From positions 1 to 7,988 of the forward strand of contig DATLHO010000145.1 of the NCBI GenBank assembly GCA_035539855.1: a stretch of DNA of 7,988 bases. Direction: 5' to 3'. Under the pieces are notes generated by a model. The model worked only from the letters and a program-made list of their open reading frames with translations, made no database searches and was not told the origin of the DNA. Positions 4,483-7,988 of this stretch are shown in pieces. A program made the position numbers and the translations under genes. Position 1 is the first letter of the stretch; each line of letters opens with the position of its first letter. This stretch comes from DATLHO01 sp035539855 (GTDB taxonomy: Bacteria > Bacteroidota > Ignavibacteria > OLB7).

Positions 4483-7446
4483 CTACGCCCGCGCGGCTCC
4501 GCGACGCCGTGCCTCGCGTCGCTCGATCGTCGGCGCGCTGCCGTTGCCGTTGCCGTTGCCTCCGGCATGCCTCAACGCCATGAGGATACGCTCGGCCGTG
4601 ATCGGCAGCTCGGTGATCCGCACGCCGACCGCATCGTGAATCGCGTTGGCGATCGACGGCACCGACGGGTGAAGCGCTCCCTCGCCGCATTCCTTGGCGC
4701 CGAAGGGTCCCTCCGGGTCGATCGTCTCGATGATGTTCGTGTGGTAGGTCGGGATGTCGAGCGACGTCGGCACGCGGTAATCGAGGAGGTTCGGATTGAG
4801 GAGCAATCCCTCGTAGTACTCCAGCGCCTCGCTCATCGCCTGGCCCATCCCCATGTGCCACGATCCCTCGAGCTGCCCCTCGACCGCCAGCGGGTTGAGT
4901 GCGCGCCCGCAATCGTGCGCGCCCCAGAGATCGATGACGCGCACCTCGCCGGTCCGAGCGTCGACTTCGACTTCAGTGATGACGGCGCCGAAGCTGTACG
5001 ACGGGGATAATCCCGCGCCCGCGCCCTTGAACTCGCCGCCGAGCTTCGGTGAGATGTACCATCCGCTCGTCGCAAGCGCACCGCGCCGCGCGGTCGCGAT
5101 CGTGATCGCTTCCTCCCACGAGATGTCGAAGCTCCGATCGGCGGACATCACTCGGTTGCGTCTGATCGAGATCTCCGACGCGGGCACGCCCGACGTGCGC
5201 GAGACGGCCGCGATGATCTCGTCGCGCATCTTCTCGGCCGCGGCCTTCGCCGCGTTGCCCGCCATGAACGTGACGCGGCTCGAGTAGCTGCCGAGGTCGA
5301 CGGGCGTCAGCCGCGTGTCCGCGGCCAGCACCCACGTGCGGTCGATCGAGACGCCGAGCGCCTCGGCCACGACGATCGCGAGCATCGTGTCGCTGCCCTG
5401 GCCGATGTCGCTCGCGCCGGAGAGAATCACGACGAGACCGTCGAAGTCGATCTTCAGGTGCACGACCGACTGCGGCAGCTCGTTCCAGATGATCGGCAGC
5501 GCGCTGCCGCTGATGTAGAACCCGCACGCCAGACCGATGCCGCGGCCGTGCGGGAGCTTCCCGTACTTCTCGCGCCATCCCGATTGCTCGCGCACGGTCT
5601 CGATCGCCTGACGAAGGCCGTTGCTCGTGATGCGAAACTCGCCGAGCGTCGTCGTGCTCTCCGGCAGCAGGTTGCGCAGCCGCAGCTCGCAGGGATCGAT
5701 CCCGGACTGCCGCGCGAGATCGTCGAGCGCGATCTCCATCGCGAAACGGGGATTGACCGCGCCGTGCCCGCGCATCGCGCCGGAGGGAGGCTTGTTCGTG
5801 TACACGCGGCGCGAGCGGAATTCGTAGCGCTCGAGCGCGTACGGCGCCTGCAGCAGCACGCCGCTGTAGTACGTCGTCACCACGCCGAAGCTCCCGTACG
5901 CGCCGCCGTCGAGCACGACGTCGGAGTCGACGGACGTGAGCGTGCCGTCGTCGCGCATCGCGACCGAGAGCTGCACGTGCGCGGGGTGGCGGCCGTGGTT
6001 GGTGAGGAAGACCTCCTCGCGCGTCAGCCGCACGCGCACCGGCCGGCCCGTGCGACGCGCCAGGTGCGCCGCGATGATCTCGTGCGCGAAGGGGTCGCCC
6101 TTGCCGCCGAAGCCGCCGCCGACGAACGGCTTGATGATGCGGACCTTCTCGTTGGGCAGGTGCAGGATGCTCGCGATCTCGCGCTGCAGGTAGTGCGGCA
6201 CCTGCGTCGACGTCGTCAGCGTCAATCCTTCGTGCTCGTCCCATTGCGCGACGCAGGCGTGCGGCTCGACGAACGCGTGGCTGAGACCGGGGAAGTCGCA
6301 GCTCACGGTGCTTGTGAAGGCAGGTGGTTGCGCGCGCGCGGTAGCCGAGTCACTCGACGCCTCGGCGCCGAAGTGCATCTCGACGCCCTTGTGGAGGTTG
6401 CAGCCGTGCTTCTCTGAATAGGCGTGAATTAGCGCCGACGGATCGGTCGGCGCGAGCGCCTCCTTCCACGTCAGTGCCGTGACGAGCGGACGATAGCGCA
6501 CGGTGATGGCGGCGGCGGCCGCGCGCGCCTCGCTCTCGGATTCGGCCGCGACGGCAGCGACGATCTCGCCGATGAACCGCACCTTGTCGACGGCCAGCGC
6601 GGTCTGGTCCTTCGAGACCGTCAGCACGCCGAACGTGTCGGGCAGGTCGGCGCCGACGACGATCGCGCGCACGCCCGGCATCGCCAGCGCCGCGGCCGTG
6701 TCGATCTCCTCGATCACCGCATGCGCCTGCGCCGAGCGATGGAACGCGCAGAACAGCGCGTTGGGAACGTGGATGTCGTCGGCGAAGAGCGCGGCGCCGG
6801 TCACCTTCCGGCGCGCGTCGGTCAGCGGACGGGCGACCCCGACGACGTCGAAGCTCGAAGGCACGGATGTGCCCGTGGGCGTCCTCGAGAGAATGCTCGA
6901 ATCGCTGATGGCCGCTGGGCTCACGTGCTCGGCGCGCGCGGCCGACCCCTCGAAGCGGTGAATCGTCGCGGCCGTCCGCTCCGCGTGCGAAGGGTCGGCG
7001 ACCGCCGCGATCGCGTCGATGATCTTCCCGTAGCCCGTGCAGCGGCAAAGGTTGCCCGAGATCGCCTCGGCGATCTCGCCGCGCGTCGGATGCGGGTTGC
7101 TCTCGAGGAAGGCGTGCGCGGTGAGGAGCATCCCCGGCGTGCAGTATCCACACTGCAGCGCGCCGTGCTCGATGAACGCCTCCTGCAGCGGGTGCAGCTC
7201 GGCGCCGTCGGCGAGTCCCTCGATCGTCGTGATCGACGTGCCCTCGCAGCGCAGCGCCGGCATGATGCAGCTCAGCGTCGGCGCGCCGTCGATGAGCACC
7301 GTGCAGGCGCCGCAGCTCCCCTGGTCGCAGCCGGACTTCGTGCCGGGCAGTAGCAGACGATCGCGCAGCACGCGCACGAGCGTCTCCTGCTCGTCGACCA
7401 GGAGCGTCCGCTGACGACCGTTGACGGTGAGGCTGAGCGTCTGCAT
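4483..7446 (-). CDS. Fused [2Fe-2S] small subunit and molybdopterin catalytic subunit, 4-hydroxybenzoyl-CoA reductase/xanthine dehydrogenase family
   Basis: This 987-residue protein joins two subunits that are separate (HcrC about 160, HcrA about 770 residues) in Thauera. Residues 1-155 are the small subunit: plant-ferredoxin [2Fe-2S] cysteines C40, C45, C48, C60 and the second cluster C99, C102, C134, C136 (CGYCTPG, CRCTGYG). A linker of about 45 residues, rich in Ser, Thr and Ala, leads to the Mo subunit (about 200-957): a/b hammerhead domain starting VGVARPLTDARRKVTG, molybdopterin segments FVGGGFGGKGDPFAHE (441-456), SGAMRGHGAVNPRF (555-568), IGQGSDT (681-687), SYSSRVTFMAGNA (720-732) and GPFGAKECGEG (913-923), where E922 is the likely catalytic glutamate. 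SYSSRVT and GAKExGEG resemble HCR rather than purine oxidases. The tail 961-987 is GGNGNGNGS followed by Arg-rich residues. ATG 7446 has GAGG 5 bases upstream. No Tat or Sec signal, so cytoplasmic. It should form the enzyme with the FAD subunit next downstream. Substrate unproven. Confidence 0.9.
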   Translation of the reverse strand: MQTLSLTVNGRQRTLLVDEQETLVRVLRDRLLLPGTKSGCDQGSCGACTVLIDGAPTLSCIMPALRCEGTSITTIEGLADGAELHPLQEAFIEHGALQCGYCTPGMLLTAHAFLESNPHPTRGEIAEAISGNLCRCTGYGKIIDAIAAVADPSHAERTAATIHRFEGSAARAEHVSPAAISDSSILSRTPTGTSVPSSFDVVGVARPLTDARRKVTGAALFADDIHVPNALFCAFHRSAQAHAVIEEIDTAAALAMPGVRAIVVGADLPDTFGVLTVSKDQTALAVDKVRFIGEIVAAVAAESESEARAAAAAITVRYRPLVTALTWKEALAPTDPSALIHAYSEKHGCNLHKGVEMHFGAEASSDSATARAQPPAFTSTVSCDFPGLSHAFVEPHACVAQWDEHEGLTLTTSTQVPHYLQREIASILHLPNEKVRIIKPFVGGGFGGKGDPFAHEIIAAHLARRTGRPVRVRLTREEVFLTNHGRHPAHVQLSVAMRDDGTLTSVDSDVVLDGGAYGSFGVVTTYYSGVLLQAPYALERYEFRSRRVYTNKPPSGAMRGHGAVNPRFAMEIALDDLARQSGIDPCELRLRNLLPESTTTLGEFRITSNGLRQAIETVREQSGWREKYGKLPHGRGIGLACGFYISGSALPIIWNELPQSVVHLKIDFDGLVVILSGASDIGQGSDTMLAIVVAEALGVSIDRTWVLAADTRLTPVDLGSYSSRVTFMAGNAAKAAAEKMRDEIIAAVSRTSGVPASEISIRRNRVMSADRSFDISWEEAITIATARRGALATSGWYISPKLGGEFKGAGAGLSPSYSFGAVITEVEVDARTGEVRVIDLWGAHDCGRALNPLAVEGQLEGSWHMGMGQAMSEALEYYEGLLLNPNLLDYRVPTSLDIPTYHTNIIETIDPEGPFGAKECGEGALHPSVPSIANAIHDAVGVRITELPITAERILMALRHAGGNGNGNGSAPTIERREARRRGAARA
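4540..4560. repeat. Hexanucleotide tandem repeat encoding the Asn-Gly tail
   Basis: GCCGTT recurs 3.5 times (+ strand) at the 3' end of the catalytic-subunit gene and encodes the NGNGNG stretch at residues 964-969. The unit is a multiple of three, so copy-number slippage would only change tail length and not the frame. Confidence 0.75.
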
Positions 7447-7451
7447 GGGAA

Positions 7452-7455
7452 CCTC
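7452..7455 (-). promoter_or_regulatory. Ribosome binding site of the fused catalytic subunit
   Basis: GAGG on the - strand lies 5 bases before ATG 7446, inside the 36-base gap after the dehydrogenase stop. It supports ATG 7446, which begins the family-typical MQTLSLTVNG, and fits translation from a shared transcript. Confidence 0.65.
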
Positions 7456-7482
7456 GCGGCGTGCTCGTGTGTGTGCGGTCTC

Positions 7483-7988
7483 TCAGATCCCCGCGCCGAT
7501 GCTCTTGCCACCGTCGACGTAGAGCACCTGTCCGGTCATGAAGCGGCTTCGATCCGACGCGAGGAACGCGACGGCGTCGGCGACGTCCTCGGGACGGCCG
7601 ATCTCGCGCGTCGGCTGCGCGTCGAGGAGCTTCGCGTGTACATCGGCGGGGAGCCGCTGCGTCAACGGCGTGTCGATGAGTCCAGGCGCGACCGCGTTGA
7701 CGCGTACTCCGCTGCGGCCGAGCTCGAGCGCGAGCGATCGCGTCAGGCCGATGACACCGGCCTTCGATGCGGAGTAGTTCGTCTGCCCCGGATTGCCGAG
7801 CCACGCGCGCGACGCGATGTTGACGATCGCGCCGCGCGATCGGGCGCGCATGCCGATCGCGGCCTCGCGGCACATCAGCCAGGTGCCGCGCAGGTTCACG
7901 CGGATGACCGCGTCGAAGTCCTCGACGCTCATCCGCCAGATGACGCCGTCGCGAATGATGCCCGCGTTGTTGACGAGCACGTCGATCG
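7483..7988 (-). CDS. Short-chain dehydrogenase/reductase, FabG-like (5' end outside window)
   Basis: This is the C-terminal 167 residues of an NAD(P)-dependent classical SDR; the family is usually about 250 residues, so roughly 80 residues with the TGxxxGIG cofactor motif lie beyond the right edge. Visible, numbering from the GTG codon at 7980: NNAG (4-7) completing IDVLVNNAG, the helix-4 Asn in VIRVNLRGTW (N29), IVNIASRAW with candidate catalytic Ser57, NYSASKAG with catalytic Tyr69 and Lys73, VRVNAVAPGLIDTPL after it, and the terminal GQVLYVDGG (150-158). Ser57 to Tyr69 is one residue shorter than the 13 of E. coli FabG, which I have seen in related SRAWLG/SRAYLG-type SDRs. It ends 36 bases before the Mo-enzyme gene, probably in the same operon. 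In that setting it could oxidise a hydroxyacyl-CoA or an alcohol, but SDR sequence alone does not give the substrate. FabG of fatty acid synthesis is less likely given the neighbours. GTG 7980 is internal, not a start. Confidence 0.9.
   Translation of the reverse strand, partial: IDVLVNNAGIIRDGVIWRMSVEDFDAVIRVNLRGTWLMCREAAIGMRARSRGAIVNIASRAWLGNPGQTNYSASKAGVIGLTRSLALELGRSGVRVNAVAPGLIDTPLTQRLPADVHAKLLDAQPTREIGRPEDVADAVAFLASDRSRFMTGQVLYVDGGKSIGAGI

Noticed and set aside
3363..4568. 401-codon minus-strand frame across the FAD-subunit gene
   Set aside because: Out of frame with the FAD and [4Fe-4S] motifs, Arg/His-rich, and without a ribosome binding site.
4454..4912. Upstream start (4912) for the FAD subunit
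   Set aside because: The extra residues are a shadow of the catalytic-subunit gene; ATG 4453 has a good ribosome binding site and the family-typical N-terminus.
4973..7873. Long minus-strand frames of 423 and 507 codons (4973-6244, 6350-7873)
   Set aside because: Both overlap the Mo-enzyme gene in another frame and are extremely Arg-rich without motifs; the overlapped frame carries all the cluster and cofactor motifs.

Overview
This is a high-GC bacterial chromosome fragment with four protein genes. Two of them run off the ends of the window. Read left to right: (1) the 3' third of a DnaE2/ImuC-type error-prone DNA polymerase on the + strand (1-960); (2) a 234-base convergent gap with one candidate terminator; (3) a large secreted WD40-repeat protein on the - strand (1195-3423), with an N-terminal signal peptide, an ASH/HYDIN-like beta-sandwich region and a C-terminal domain like type IX secretion sorting / FlgD-Ig domains; (4) a minus-strand operon that enters from the right edge, in the order short-chain dehydrogenase (7483-7988, partial), a fused [2Fe-2S] + molybdopterin catalytic subunit (4483-7446), and an FAD/[4Fe-4S] subunit (3527-4453). 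Operon gaps are 36 and 29 bases, and the two internal genes have clear Shine-Dalgarno sequences.

The most informative locus is the molybdenum hydroxylase. The FAD subunit carries an inserted loop with four cysteines spaced C-x15-C-x7-C-x8-C. As I recall it, this is the spacing that holds the extra [4Fe-4S] cluster in the beta subunit of 4-hydroxybenzoyl-CoA reductase (HCR, Thauera aromatica). The catalytic subunit also has HCR-like segments but is fused to the small iron-sulfur subunit, so the three-subunit enzyme is encoded by two genes. I infer low-potential (ferredoxin-like) electron input and perhaps reductive chemistry on an aromatic or CoA-bound substrate. The actual substrate cannot be read from this window. 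The upstream dehydrogenase fits a catabolic operon but does not fix the pathway.

Organism: high GC, DnaE2 and a T9SS-like C-terminal domain together suggest an environmental, possibly uncultured lineage (Bacteroidota/Rhodothermota/Kapabacteria-like, Gemmatimonadota, Acidobacteriota or a related candidate phylum). I cannot decide among these. The WD40 gene has visibly lower GC and fewer GCGC runs than its neighbours, so it may have a different history. I see no CRISPR array, transposase, tRNA or rRNA.
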